Assembly: GCF_000695625.1 (NCBI RefSeq)
Contig: NZ_JMQI01000079.1
Span: 124,001-188,000, forward strand
DNA length: 64,000 nt
From: Amycolatopsis rifamycinica
GTDB taxonomy: Bacteria; Actinomycetota; Actinomycetes; Mycobacteriales; Pseudonocardiaceae
Direction: 5' to 3'
Shown here: positions 19,029-27,927 of the stretch, piece by piece
Layout of the letters: each line of letters opens with the position of its first letter
Numbering within the stretch: position 1 is the first letter of the stretch
Program-made: the position numbers and the translations under genes
Notes under the pieces: generated by a model
What the model was told of the DNA's origin: nothing
Databases searched by the model: none
The model's input: only the letters and a program-made list of their open reading frames with translations

Positions 19029-19640
19029 TCAGCTCACGTGTGCGGGCACCACCTCCGACTCCACCCGCCAGCCCAGCGCGCTGTACAGCCCACGCCCGGC
19101 TTCCGACGCCAGCAGCACGCTCGACTGCGCCCCGGCCGCGACGGCCAGCCGGTGCATCACCACGCGGCCGAGGCCTCGCCTCCGGTGCTCCGGCTCGGTC
19201 TCGATCCGGTCGAACACCGCGACCCCCGAAGCGACCGCCACCTGGCCCCGGGCCGCCGGAGCGTCGCCGGAGGACACCCGCACCTCCCACACCGGTCCGT
19301 CGCCCACCACCTCCACCGAGTACGACGCGGGCACCGCGACCGGCGGCATGGCCCCCTCGAACGCCATCAGGTACTCCGTCTCCCCCGGCGTCCACGCCGG
19401 AGTCAGGCCCGCCAGCACCTCGGGACGCGAGCCGCACGTCTTGAGCCACGTTCCCGGCGCCGCCACCGTGCGGGCCCGCGCCGCCACCGCCGCCGGTGTC
19501 CGCAGCAGGTAGCGGACCCGGTGGCCGGGCAGGCCGACGTCGATCCGGTAGCCGTCGGGCTCGGCCACCGGGGGCGCGGTCGCCCGGGAGACCGCCCAGC
19601 CGTGCACCCAAGCCCCCAGGATGTCCATGCCGGTGATCAT
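19029..19640 (-). CDS. GNAT-family N-acetyltransferase
   Basis: 203 residues. The C-terminal half is a GNAT fold: motif A in DRIETEPEHRRRGLGRVVMHRLA, with the acetyl-CoA pyrophosphate loop R-R-G-L-G, then AAGAQSSVLLASEAGRGLYSALGW. The N-terminal half (residues 1-95) is not conserved in a way I recognise. ATG 19640 is used; MDI four codons later is also possible. Divergent from the GntR regulator 43 bp away, so the regulator may control it. Target unknown. Confidence 0.82.
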   Translation of the reverse strand: MITGMDILGAWVHGWAVSRATAPPVAEPDGYRIDVGLPGHRVRYLLRTPAAVAARARTVAAPGTWLKTCGSRPEVLAGLTPAWTPGETEYLMAFEGAMPPVAVPASYSVEVVGDGPVWEVRVSSGDAPAARGQVAVASGVAVFDRIETEPEHRRRGLGRVVMHRLAVAAGAQSSVLLASEAGRGLYSALGWRVESEVVPAHVS

Positions 19641-19683
19641 GGCAGCCACCCCCGACAATTCCGCGAACTGACAGGATGAGCGG

Positions 19684-20373
19684 GTGGACAGCGAGCAGGT
19701 CTGGAGCGCGACCGTCGACCGGCTGCGGGCGCGGATCGACGCCGGCGACCTGCCGCCGGGCTCCCGGCTGCCCGCCGAGCGCGTCCTGTGCGAGGAGCTC
19801 GGCATCAGCCGGGGGTCGCTGCGGCAGGCCCTGCGCGTGCTCGCCTCCATCGGGTACGTCCAGATCCGCGCCGGCTCCGGCACCTACGTCCGTGAGCAGC
19901 AGGAACAGCCCTTGCGGACCTGGTTCACCGAGCACGACCAGCTCGTCGAGAAGCTGTTCGACCTGCGGGCGACCGTCGAGCCCACCCTCGCCGAACGGCT
20001 GGCCCGGCACGCCACCCCGAAAACCGTGAGCCGGCTCGAGGACAACGTCGCCGAGATGGCGCGGGCCGCCGAAGCCGGGGACATGCTGCACGTCATCGCC
20101 GCCGACGCCGAGTTCCACCGGGTGATCGCGCAGAACGCCGGCAACGACGACGTCGCCGGGCTGCTGCGGTCCGTGCTCGCCCTGGTCGGCGAGGAGCGGC
20201 GGGCGGCGCTGCGGCTGCCCGGGCAGATCCGCAAGGCCGTCGCCGACCACCGCGCCATCCTCGACGCCATCCGGCGGTCCGACCCCGCCGCCGCCCGCGA
20301 GCTGACCCTCAAGCACCTGGTGGACGCCAAGACCTACGCGCACGACTACGCCGCCCACCCCGAAACGCGCTAG
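19684..20373 (+). CDS. GntR-family (FadR-type) transcriptional regulator
   Basis: 229 residues: winged helix-turn-helix at the N terminus (PPGSRLPAERVLCEELGISRGSLRQALRVLASIGYVQIR), then an all-helical FCD ligand-binding domain with the metal-binding pattern Asp/His (DAEFHRVIAQNAGN, ADHRAILDAI). Such regulators respond to carboxylates such as lactate, pyruvate or sugar acids. GTG 19684 start. Neighbours are a divergent GNAT gene and a downstream methyltransferase; a dyad lies right after the stop. Confidence 0.87.
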   Translation: MDSEQVWSATVDRLRARIDAGDLPPGSRLPAERVLCEELGISRGSLRQALRVLASIGYVQIRAGSGTYVREQQEQPLRTWFTEHDQLVEKLFDLRATVEPTLAERLARHATPKTVSRLEDNVAEMARAAEAGDMLHVIAADAEFHRVIAQNAGNDDVAGLLRSVLALVGEERRAALRLPGQIRKAVADHRAILDAIRRSDPAAARELTLKHLVDAKTYAHDYAAHPETR

Positions 20374-20376
20374 ACT

Positions 20377-20394
20377 TTTCACGAGGTTGTGAAA
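20377..20394. promoter_or_regulatory. Inverted repeat TTTCAC-N6-GTGAAA
   Basis: Six-base arms around a six-base spacer, between the GntR stop and the methyltransferase start. It could be an operator for the upstream GntR regulator or a weak hairpin; undecided. Confidence 0.35.
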
Positions 20395-20409
20395 CTTCTG
20401 GGGGTCGTG

Positions 20410-21222
20410 ATGGAGAAGGTCCGCTTCACCGAAGAAAAAGCCACCAACCTCGCCACCCTGTACGGCCGCGCCCTCGACTACCGCAGCGCGCACCCGATCC
20501 TCGGCGACAAGGCGGCCGACGACGCCGTCCGCCGGATCGACTACGACTTCACCAAGATCGGCATCTCCCCCGACCGGGCGGTCTCGGTCGTCCTGCGGGC
20601 GAAGCCGATCGACGACTGGGCCGCCGAGTACCTGCGCGACCACCCGGACGCCATCGTGCTGCACCTGGGCTGCGGCATGGACACCCGCTTCCAGCGCCTC
20701 GCGCCGCCGGAGACCGTCCACTGGTACGACGTCGACTACCCCGAGGTCGTCGAGCTGCGCGAAAAGCTCTACGAGCACGCGCCGAACCACACCCACATCG
20801 GCTCGTCGGTGACCGACTTCGGGTGGCTCGACCGGGTGCCGTCGGACCAGCCGGCGCTGATCGTCGCCGAGGGCCTCACGATGTACCTGAAGCCCGAGGC
20901 CGGCACCGAGCTGATCCGCCGGCTGGTCGCGAAGTTCGGCTCGGGCGAGCTGATCTGCGACCTGTTCAACCGGACCGCCATCAAGATCCAGAAGCTCAAC
21001 GCGCCGGTGCGCAAGGCGGGCGCGACGCTGTACTGGGGCGTCGACGACCCGCGGGAGCTCGAGCGCTACGGCCTCACGTGTGAGTCCTCATTGGACGCCG
21101 GACACTGGGCGACCCCGGACGTGCTGGCCAAGATGGGCCCGATGACCCGGTTCCAGCTGCGGATGCTGAAGGTCTTCCCGGCACTGGCCCGGACCGCGCA
21201 CATCGTCCGGTACCGCTTCTAA
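20410..21222 (+). CDS. SAM-dependent methyltransferase, leucine carboxyl methyltransferase (LCMT) family
   Basis: 270 residues from ATG 20410 (a GTG at 20389 is in frame; GGGGG at 20399-20403 favours the ATG). Class I SAM fold of the LCMT/PPM1-like group common in actinomycetes: VLHLGCGMDTRFQRL is the SAM-binding loop, WYDVDYPEVVELR the acidic ribose-binding strand, and LIVAEGLTMYL motif IV. Such bacterial members often methylate carboxylates or hydroxyls of secondary metabolites, but the substrate is unknown. The stop overlaps the convergent FBP-domain gene by four bases. Confidence 0.85.
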   Translation: MEKVRFTEEKATNLATLYGRALDYRSAHPILGDKAADDAVRRIDYDFTKIGISPDRAVSVVLRAKPIDDWAAEYLRDHPDAIVLHLGCGMDTRFQRLAPPETVHWYDVDYPEVVELREKLYEHAPNHTHIGSSVTDFGWLDRVPSDQPALIVAEGLTMYLKPEAGTELIRRLVAKFGSGELICDLFNRTAIKIQKLNAPVRKAGATLYWGVDDPRELERYGLTCESSLDAGHWATPDVLAKMGPMTRFQLRMLKVFPALARTAHIVRYRF

Positions 21223-21716
21223 CGCGGCTCCAGCACCCGCGCGACGAACTTGTGCAGCTTCTCCTCCAGCCGCGCGATGCGCTCCTCGACGGTGAGCGTC
21301 TCGTACGGCTGGGGGACATCCGGCTTCCGCTCGCCGCGGACGTACTGGCTGCACGCCAGGTCGCCGCAGGCGTACATGCCCAGCGTGTTGCCGTCACGGC
21401 CGGACTTCCCGGCGCGCTTGCCCGAGAACAGCGTGATGTCGGCGAGCCCGTGCGTGGTGGTGCAGAAGCCGCAGGTGTTGCTGCGCAGACGTGACTTCGG
21501 CGGCGCGGCCGCACGCAGGGCGAGCCCGACGACCGTACCGCCGTGGGGCAGCACGAGGTAGGCACGCGCGGGCGCCTTCGGGTCGCGCCAGCCGAGGAAC
21601 TCGCGCCGCTCCCACGGGATCTCCTCGGGCCGGGCGGGCAGCGTCACGCCCTTGGCCTCGCCGCGGGTGCAGTTGACGAACGAGGCCCGGATCTCGTCCG
21701 GGGAGAGGGGGTCCAT
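21219..21716 (-). CDS. FBP-domain (treble-clef zinc finger) protein
   Basis: 165 residues from ATG 21716. The central part matches the C-terminal treble-clef zinc-finger domain of FusB/FBP-type elongation factor G-binding proteins: four cysteines in CGFC (TCGFCTTTHG) and YACGDLACSQYVRG would hold a zinc. A C-terminal amphipathic helix (RIARLEEKLHKFVARVL) follows. FusB-type proteins rescue EF-G from fusidic acid-stalled ribosomes; actinobacterial members are widespread and their function is unproven. No obvious neighbours of related function. Confidence 0.8.
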   Translation of the reverse strand: MDPLSPDEIRASFVNCTRGEAKGVTLPARPEEIPWERREFLGWRDPKAPARAYLVLPHGGTVVGLALRAAAPPKSRLRSNTCGFCTTTHGLADITLFSGKRAGKSGRDGNTLGMYACGDLACSQYVRGERKPDVPQPYETLTVEERIARLEEKLHKFVARVLEPR

Positions 21717-21780
21717 GATCCGCACCGTAACCAGCGGGCACCGGCGGTAGCCACGCATTTTCGGCCGTACGATCACCACC

Positions 21781-23274
21781 GTGCGCAAGATCGCCGTAGG
21801 GAACTTCCGGGTGGTGTTGCGCACCAGCCTGGGCTTCGCCGGGCTGGGCATCGGCTCGAGCGTCGCCGGGTCCGGCGTGGTCGCCCTGCTGCTCGTGCTG
21901 CAGGGCCTGCCGGGGGACGTCGGCGACCGCGGCTGGGTGCTCGGCCTGACCGCGGCCGGCATCGTCGCCGCGGCCCTGCTCGCCGGGACGTTGTGGACGG
22001 CGTGGCTGCAGCGGCGCACCGCCATCTGGTTCGTGCTCGGCCGCCCGCCGTCGGAGAGCGAGGCGCGGCGCGCGCTGCGGCTGCCGGTCGACATGGCGGT
22101 GGTCAGCGGCACGCTCTGGCTGATCGGCACCATCGTCCTCACCGTGCTCGCCGGCGTGCTCGGCTCGGCCCGCGACGCCGTCGGCATGGCCACCGTGATC
22201 GGGCTCGGCGGGCTCACCACCGTGGGGCTCACCTACCTCGCCGCCGAGTGGGTGGCGCGGCCGGTGATGACGATCGCACTGGACGTCCTGCCGCCGCGCG
22301 GCTCCCTGCCGGTCACCGTGCTGACCCGGCTGGTCGTCACCTGGGCGCTGGCCAGCGGCGTCCCGTTCGTCGGCGTGCTGCTGATCGCCGTGCCGCCGGA
22401 ACCGGGCTCGGGCGACCACACGGCCAGCCTGATCATGCTGTCGGTGCTCGGCCTCGGTGTCGGCGCGCTCGGCACGGCGCTGCTGGCCAGGGCGGTCGCG
22501 GCGCCGCTGCACCGGCTGCGGGTGGCGCTCGACGAGATCGCGCGCGGCGACACCGACGTCACCGTGGACGTCGACGACTCCAGCGAAATCGGCCTCCTCC
22601 AGACGTCGGTGAACCAGCTGGCGGCCGGCCTGCGCGAGCAGGCGCGGATGCGGGACCTGTTCGGCAGGCACGTCGGCGCCGACGTCGCCCGGCACGCGCT
22701 GGAGTACGGCGCGTCCCTCTCGGGCGACGTCCGCGAGGTCACGGCGTTGTTCGTCGACGTCGTCGACTCGACCGCGCTGGCCTACCGCACCCCGCCGGAG
22801 GAACTGGTCGGGAAGCTGAACCGGCTGTTCGCCGCGGTCGTCTCCGCGGTCAACGCGCGCGGCGGGCTGGTCAACAAGTTCCAGGGCGACGCCGCGCTGT
22901 GCATCTTCGGCGCGCCGACGCGGCTCGCGGACGCCCCGACGGCCGCGCTGGCGGCGGCGCGGGCGATCCGGGACGCGGTCCGCGAGGCCGGCGAGCTCGA
23001 CCTCGGCATCGGCGTCTCGAGCGGCCCGGTGTTCGCCGGGCAGCTCGGCTCCAGCAGCCGGCTCGAGTACACCGTGATCGGCGACGCGGTCAACGAGGCC
23101 GCGCGGCTCACGGAACTCGCCAAGGCTGTCCCGTCGCGGGTCCTCGCCAGCGACGCGGTCGTCTCAGCGGCCCTGCCGAGCGAAGCCGCGTGCTGGGAGA
23201 AGCACGGTGAGCTGGAGCTGCGCGGCCGCGAGGAAGCGACGCCGACCTGGACGACCGGCTCTCAGGACGACTGA
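21781..23274 (+). CDS. Membrane-bound class III adenylate cyclase with HAMP domain
   Basis: 497 residues. Six hydrophobic segments (about residues 20-240), a HAMP linker (APLHRLRVALDEIARGDTDV), then a class III cyclase catalytic domain. Metal-binding Asp is in TALFVDVVDST, the purine-selecting Lys in NKFQGDAALCIFGAP, the second metal Asp in that motif, and transition-state Asn/Arg in VIGDAVNEAARL. All key catalytic residues are present. This is the layout of the mycobacterial Rv1318c-Rv1320c/Rv3645 cyclases. It makes cAMP at the membrane. Confidence 0.9.
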   Translation: MRKIAVGNFRVVLRTSLGFAGLGIGSSVAGSGVVALLLVLQGLPGDVGDRGWVLGLTAAGIVAAALLAGTLWTAWLQRRTAIWFVLGRPPSESEARRALRLPVDMAVVSGTLWLIGTIVLTVLAGVLGSARDAVGMATVIGLGGLTTVGLTYLAAEWVARPVMTIALDVLPPRGSLPVTVLTRLVVTWALASGVPFVGVLLIAVPPEPGSGDHTASLIMLSVLGLGVGALGTALLARAVAAPLHRLRVALDEIARGDTDVTVDVDDSSEIGLLQTSVNQLAAGLREQARMRDLFGRHVGADVARHALEYGASLSGDVREVTALFVDVVDSTALAYRTPPEELVGKLNRLFAAVVSAVNARGGLVNKFQGDAALCIFGAPTRLADAPTAALAAARAIRDAVREAGELDLGIGVSSGPVFAGQLGSSSRLEYTVIGDAVNEAARLTELAKAVPSRVLASDAVVSAALPSEAACWEKHGELELRGREEATPTWTTGSQDD

Positions 23275-24251
23275 TCCAGATCCGGCCAGCGCAGCACGGT
23301 CGAACCCCAGGTCAGGCCGGCCCCGAACGCGCTGAGCAGCACGCGGTGGCCCGGGACGAGGGTGCCGTCGGCGCGGGCGTCGGCCATGGCGAGCGGGATG
23401 GACGCGGCGCTGGTGTTGCCGACCCGGTCGATGTTGGCGACCACGGCGTCGGCGGGCATGCCGAGCTGCTTCGCCGTCGCCTGGAGGATCCGGATGTTCG
23501 CCTGGTGCCCGACGAAGCGGTCGACGTCGCCGACCATCCAGCCCGCGCGGTCCAGGACGGTGCGGGACGACTCCGCCATCCGCGCGCAGGCGTGCCGGAA
23601 CACGGCCGTGCCCTGCATGGCGAGGAAGCGGTCGGCCGGGTGCTCCGAAAGCCGTTTCCGGGCGCCGCCGGCCTCGACCCACAGCAGTTCGGCGTGCTCG
23701 CCCTCGCTGTGCAGGTCGAACGGGCCGAACGCGCCGGGCTCGCCGGCGTCACCCGCGCGCAGGAGGACCGCACCGGCGCCGTCGCCGAAGATCGGCACGG
23801 TGGTGCGGTCGGCGGGGTCGATGAGCGTGGTGAAGGTGTCGGCGCCGATCACCAGGACGCGCTCGGCCAGCCCGCCCGCGATGAAGCCGGCCGCGGTGGC
23901 GAGGGCGTAGACGAACCCGCTGCAGACGGCGTTGACGTCGAAGGCCGCGGCCGTGCCGAGCCCGAGCCGGGCGGCGACCTGCGGCGCGCTGGCCGGACAG
24001 GGCTGGTCCGGGGTGGAGGTGGCGAGGACGACGGCGTCGGCGGACGTGCCCCCGAGCGCTTCGCGGCCCGCGCCGACCGCGAGGTCCACAGTGGACTCTT
24101 CCGGGCCCGCGACGCGGCGCTCGCGAATCCCGGTGCGGGTCCGGATCCACTCGTCCGAGGTGTCGAGCCGGGTCGCGATTTCGTGGTTGTCCAGGACTTT
24201 CGCCGGCAACCAGGAACCGAGACCGGTCAGCACGGCGGCAGGTGCGGACAC
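23262..24251 (-). CDS. fabH: 3-oxoacyl-ACP synthase III (FabH-like)
   Basis: 329-residue thiolase-fold ketosynthase III. Catalytic triad: Cys110 in VNAVCSGF, His in GHQANIRIL (about residue 246) and Asn in GNTSAAS (about 276). Also DEWIRTRTGIRERR and the C-terminal GAGLTWGSTVLRW. It condenses an acyl-CoA starter with malonyl-ACP. The main fab locus is not present here, so this may be an alternative starter-specific FabH or serve a secondary pathway. GTG start. Overlaps the convergent cyclase by 13 bp. Confidence 0.9.
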   Translation of the reverse strand: MSAPAAVLTGLGSWLPAKVLDNHEIATRLDTSDEWIRTRTGIRERRVAGPEESTVDLAVGAGREALGGTSADAVVLATSTPDQPCPASAPQVAARLGLGTAAAFDVNAVCSGFVYALATAAGFIAGGLAERVLVIGADTFTTLIDPADRTTVPIFGDGAGAVLLRAGDAGEPGAFGPFDLHSEGEHAELLWVEAGGARKRLSEHPADRFLAMQGTAVFRHACARMAESSRTVLDRAGWMVGDVDRFVGHQANIRILQATAKQLGMPADAVVANIDRVGNTSAASIPLAMADARADGTLVPGHRVLLSAFGAGLTWGSTVLRWPDLDQSS

Positions 24252-24452
24252 GGGACAGCCTCCCCACGCCGGCGGGTTGGCGGAGCGACCGGCTGGTCTT
24301 CCACTTCTATGGGCTACCCCCTGGTAGACCGGCCAGTTGTGTTCCAGCTCACTGAAAAAGTTGTTTCATCTTGCCCTCGGACGGAGTAGTGAGCGACGTC
24401 ACGGAGGGGTGAAACCCGGCGAACTGTCGGGGGTGCCGGTTAGCCTGCTGGA

Positions 24453-24926
24453 GTGCGGACACCCGACCTCGACCAGCTGGACCTCGCCATCCTCGCCTGC
24501 CTCCAGGCGGACGCCCGCACGATCGCCGAAACGATCGGCGCGAAAGTCGGCCTCTCCGCCGCGGCGGTGCAGCGGCGGATCAAGCGGCTGCGCGAGGCCG
24601 GCGTCATCGAGCGCGAGGTGGCGGTGCTGTCGCCGGCGGCGCTCGGGCTGAGCATGACGTTCGTGGTGACGGTCGAGATGGAGCGGGAGAACCTCGCCGT
24701 CTTCGAGGGGTTCCGCCGCCAGGTCCTCGCCGAGGACGCCGTCCAGCAGTGCTACTACGTCACCGGCACGGCGGATTTCGTGCTGATCGTGACGTGCCCG
24801 GACATGGCGGGCTTCGAGGCGTTCACCCGGCGGATGTTCTTCGACAACCCGGACGTCCGGCACTTCACGACGAGCGTGGCGATGGACCGCGTGAAGGTGG
24901 GCCTCAGCTTGCCGCTCGACCCGTAA
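24453..24926 (+). CDS. Lrp/AsnC-family transcriptional regulator
   Basis: 157 residues: N-terminal helix-turn-helix (LDLAILACLQADARTIAETIGAKVGLSAAAVQRRIKRL) and C-terminal RAM effector domain with VQQCYYVTGTADFVL and the usual late MDRVKVG. Such regulators bind amino acids and assemble into octamers. Only 21 bp separate it from the downstream MFS gene, so it probably controls or accompanies that transporter. Confidence 0.9.
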   Translation: MRTPDLDQLDLAILACLQADARTIAETIGAKVGLSAAAVQRRIKRLREAGVIEREVAVLSPAALGLSMTFVVTVEMERENLAVFEGFRRQVLAEDAVQQCYYVTGTADFVLIVTCPDMAGFEAFTRRMFFDNPDVRHFTTSVAMDRVKVGLSLPLDP

Positions 24927-24947
24927 GCTGTCCCGCCGGGGGGACGC

Positions 24948-26171
24948 ATGCTTCGGATCTTTCTGGTCGCGACGCTGATCGACGCGCTGGGCAGCGGGCT
25001 GTGGGTCCCGTTCGCCCTGTTGTTCCTGGTGCACGGGCAGGGCATGGGCCTGGTCGACGCGGGCGCGTCGCTGAGCACCGGCGCCCTGCTGGCCCTCGTG
25101 ACCGCCCCGGCGACGGGGGCGGCGATGGACCGCTTCGGCCCCCGTGCCCTGCTCATCGCGGGCAACCTGGTCCGGCTCGCGGCCTTCGCGGCGTACCCGC
25201 TGGCGCACACGAGCTGGCCGGTGATCGCGATATCGGCCGTGGCCGGCTTCGGCGACCGGCTGTTCTGGACGTGCAACGCGCCGATGGTGGCCCGGCTCAC
25301 CTCGGGCAGCGACACCGATCGCGTGCTCGCCACCCAGACGATCGGCCGCTTCGCGGGCGCGGGCCTCGGCGCGGCGGCGATGGCGGTGCTGCCGACGATC
25401 ACCAGCCCGTGGGCCTTCCACCTGCTGGCGTACGTGAACGCGGCGAGCTTCGCGGTGGCCGCCCTCCTCATCCGCCTCCTCCCGGCACTTTCACGTGAAA
25501 GTGCCGTCCCCGGCCGGAAGGGGCACTTTCACGTGAAAGTGCCCTCCGGCGGGTGGCGGGCGGTGGTGGGGGATCGCGGGTTCACCGGGTTCTGCGTCAC
25601 CCACATGGCGTTCACCCTCGCCAGCGCCAGCAAGTTCTCCGTGCTGCCGCTCGTGGTGCGGGACCTGCTGCATGGTCCACAGTGGATCGCCGGGACCGCG
25701 ATCACCGTCGGGACCGTGGTCGTCGTCACCGCGCAGCGGCCGATCGTCGCCCTGCTCGCCGGGCGGAGCCGGACCGCCGGGCTGATCGCGGCCGCCGTTC
25801 TGTTCGCGGTCTGCTTCGCGCTGCTGATCCCGCTGCAGGCCGTTTCGCTGCCGGTGGCCACCGTGCTGATCCTGCTCACCAGTCTCGGCTTCTCGATCGC
25901 CGAAGCCCTCTTCGGCCCGACCGCCACCGCCGCGGCCGCCGCGGCCGCTCCGCCGGGGGCCGAAGGGCGGGCCAGCTCCATCTTCCAGCTGTCCTGGGGG
26001 CTGCCCCTCGCGCTCGCACCGGGCCTGCTGGCCACCCTGCTCAGCGTCAGCAACGCGCTGACCTGGGCCATCCTCGCCCTGACCTGCGCGTCCGCCGTCC
26101 CCGCGCTGCTCGTGCTCCGGCGCAAGCTGCCGGACGCGCTGCGCGAACCGTCACGACCCGTGTCTGCCTGA
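24948..26171 (+). CDS. MFS transporter with two palindromes read in frame in its central loop
   Basis: 407-residue major facilitator permease with about 12 hydrophobic segments. Residues about 179-202 are encoded by two copies of a dispersed palindrome (25483-25506 and 25521-25544): the first reads A-L-S-R-E-S-A and the second H-F-H-V-K-V. They fall between segments 6 and 7, the cytoplasmic loop most tolerant of insertions, and the frame continues normally afterwards. The substrate is unknown. Co-directional with the Lrp-like regulator, 21 bp upstream, which suggests an amino acid or related exporter (inference). Confidence 0.85.
   Translation: MLRIFLVATLIDALGSGLWVPFALLFLVHGQGMGLVDAGASLSTGALLALVTAPATGAAMDRFGPRALLIAGNLVRLAAFAAYPLAHTSWPVIAISAVAGFGDRLFWTCNAPMVARLTSGSDTDRVLATQTIGRFAGAGLGAAAMAVLPTITSPWAFHLLAYVNAASFAVAALLIRLLPALSRESAVPGRKGHFHVKVPSGGWRAVVGDRGFTGFCVTHMAFTLASASKFSVLPLVVRDLLHGPQWIAGTAITVGTVVVVTAQRPIVALLAGRSRTAGLIAAAVLFAVCFALLIPLQAVSLPVATVLILLTSLGFSIAEALFGPTATAAAAAAAPPGAEGRASSIFQLSWGLPLALAPGLLATLLSVSNALTWAILALTCASAVPALLVLRRKLPDALREPSRPVSA
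25483..25544. repeat. Two tandem copies of the dispersed palindrome inside MFS gene
   Basis: 24-bp perfect palindromes at 25483-25506 and 25521-25544, core CACTTTCACGTGAAAGTG, separated by 14 bp containing CCGGCCGG. Same family as 1626-1661 and 31279-31336. Confidence 0.9.
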
Positions 26172-26328
26172 ACGCAAGGGGTATGTGCCCGGTGTTACAC
26201 CACAATGGACGGATGCAACCGATCAAGTGAACGTGAGAGCTTCTCCGTCATGACCGTTGGCCCTGGTCATCTCCTTGCCGAAGAGAGTTCGCGCCGCGCG
26301 AACCGACCGCGAGACTCCAGGAGGGGCC

Positions 26329-26733
26329 GTGCACACCGACGCCGTACACCAGAGCCAGTTCGTGCTGCTGAACGAGAGCACCACGCCCGTCCTGTCCCGC
26401 CTGTCCTACCACGCCCACGAACCCTTCGCGGTCACCGTGGCCTTCCGGACCGAGCGCGGCCGGTGGATCGAGTGGACCTTCGCGCGTGACCTGCTCGTGG
26501 CCGGGCTCGACGAGCCGGCCGGCCTCGGCGACGTCCGGATCCGCCCGGACCTCTCCGAAGACGAAGATTTCCTCACCCTGGAAATCGAGTCACCGGACGG
26601 CTATGCGTCGTTCGAACTCGAAGTCGAAGACGTCCGGACCTTCCTGGACGCCTCCACCGAACTGGTGCCGCTCGGCGAGGAGAGCGCGCACTTCGACGTC
26701 GACGGGCTGATCGAGGAGATCAGCAACGTCTGA
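26329..26733 (+). CDS. SsgA-family sporulation/cell division protein
   Basis: 134 residues, the standard length of SsgA-like proteins, which are restricted to morphologically complex actinomycetes and control FtsZ placement and sporulation septation (SsgB recruits FtsZ). GTG 26329 is preceded by AGGAGGGG. The start RLSYHAHEPFAVTVAF, then WIEWTFARDLLVAGLDEPAGLGDVR and the C-terminal HFDVDGLIEEI match SsgB/SsgA signatures. Being single and near no other SsgA-like gene, it may be the SsgB orthologue; assignment within the family is not certain. A 19-bp stem terminator follows. Confidence 0.9.
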   Translation: MHTDAVHQSQFVLLNESTTPVLSRLSYHAHEPFAVTVAFRTERGRWIEWTFARDLLVAGLDEPAGLGDVRIRPDLSEDEDFLTLEIESPDGYASFELEVEDVRTFLDASTELVPLGEESAHFDVDGLIEEISNV

Positions 26734-26765
26734 CCCGCAGACCTCCCCTTCCCGCGGCGAGGACG

Positions 26766-26810
26766 AAGGGCGGGTTCCGGGCGCGCTGGAGGCGCCCGGA
26801 ACCCGCCCTT
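26766..26810. terminator. Strong bidirectional hairpin terminator
   Basis: 19-bp perfect stem (26766-26784 with 26792-26810) and 7-base loop between the SsgA-like and protease genes. Confidence 0.85.
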
Positions 26811-26823
26811 CCGCGTACCGGGA

Positions 26824-27927
26824 TCAGCTGGTCTTGAGGGTGGTGCCGGTGCCGGAAAGCGCGCCGGCGATCGGGTAGAAGTACGTCACGGACGTGTTGC
26901 CGCCGGACAGGACGCCCTGCGCGTAGTTGCCGGCGATGAAGCCGCCGCCCGAGTCACCCGCGGCCGAGCGGACGTTGGTCGCGGTCATGCCGTTGACCGT
27001 GCCCTCGGCGTAGCGGACGCTCTGGTTCTTGGCGCCGATGGTCCCGCAGGTCCAGCCGGTGGTGGAGCCGGCCTTGCAGACCGACGTGCCGGTCGCGGCG
27101 TTCGACTGGCCGCGCACCGCGGTCCCGTTGTTCATCTGGGCGACCGGGGTCCAGCTGCTGTTGGTCCGGACCGCCGCGTAGTCGACACCGGGGAAGCGGT
27201 AGGTGATCCAGCTGCCGAGTGCCGCCCCGTTCGACCCGGTCAGCGAGCCGCCGCCGGTGAGCGCACCGCAGTGGCCGGCGGTGACGAAGCCGGTCGTGGT
27301 CGCGAAGCCGACCGAGCAGCGCGACGAGCCGCCGATGTAGTAGGCGTCGCCACCGCGGATGTTGGCGTAGGTGGTGGGCTTCACCGCGGTTTCGCGGATC
27401 GTCACCACGGACTTGTCCACACCGGACTTGGCGAGGAACGCGTCCGCGGCGGCGCGCTGGCCCTGCAGCACGTCCAGGGTGACGCGGTTGGTGGCGTCGT
27501 CGACGCCCCAGCCGGTGATCGCGGCGGGCGCCGCCTTGTCGGCCGCGTTGAGGGTGTCCACAGTGGAATTGAGCTGGCGCGCGCTGAACCGCACGACTTC
27601 CGCTTCGGCGCCCGCTTCGCGGATCTTGCCGGCCAGCGCGGCGTTCGTCGTGGTGACGTGCGCCTTGCCCGTGGCGGCGTTGTAGGTGGCGCCACCGAAC
27701 GCGTCGCCGAGCGCCGCGGTCAGCGATTCGGTGACCCGGGTCGCGACGTCCTCGCTCTTCAGCCGCGCGATCGCCTGGTCGTGGGTCAGGCCGAGGTCCC
27801 GCTGCATGGCGGGCACCATGTCGGGGTTCAGCAGGTCCTGGCCCGACGCGGGGACGGCGGTCGCGGCCAGCGCGCCCGTCGCCATGACCGCGGTGGCAGC
27901 GGCACCGAGAAGTCTCGCGATCTTCAT
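26824..27927 (-). CDS. Secreted S1 serine protease, streptogrisin/alpha-lytic type
   Basis: 367 residues: signal peptide about 1-29, an alpha-lytic-type pro-region (about 30-185) that acts as a folding chaperone, then a chymotrypsin-fold protease. Catalytic His in TAGHCG, Asp in GVDYAAV, Ser in GDSGGGF; disulphide Cys pairs flank them. The maturation site is probably just before ANIRGGDAYYIGG. Streptogrisin-like enzymes are secreted by actinomycetes during morphological development, and this one is convergent with an SsgA-like gene. Confidence 0.92.
   Translation of the reverse strand: MKIARLLGAAATAVMATGALAATAVPASGQDLLNPDMVPAMQRDLGLTHDQAIARLKSEDVATRVTESLTAALGDAFGGATYNAATGKAHVTTTNAALAGKIREAGAEAEVVRFSARQLNSTVDTLNAADKAAPAAITGWGVDDATNRVTLDVLQGQRAAADAFLAKSGVDKSVVTIRETAVKPTTYANIRGGDAYYIGGSSRCSVGFATTTGFVTAGHCGALTGGGSLTGSNGAALGSWITYRFPGVDYAAVRTNSSWTPVAQMNNGTAVRGQSNAATGTSVCKAGSTTGWTCGTIGAKNQSVRYAEGTVNGMTATNVRSAAGDSGGGFIAGNYAQGVLSGGNTSVTYFYPIAGALSGTGTTLKTS

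Noticed and set aside
24084..27567. TCCACAGTGGA near-palindromes in three genes (24085, 25676, 27557)
   Set aside because: All within coding sequence and short; a count over the genome would be needed to claim more than chance.
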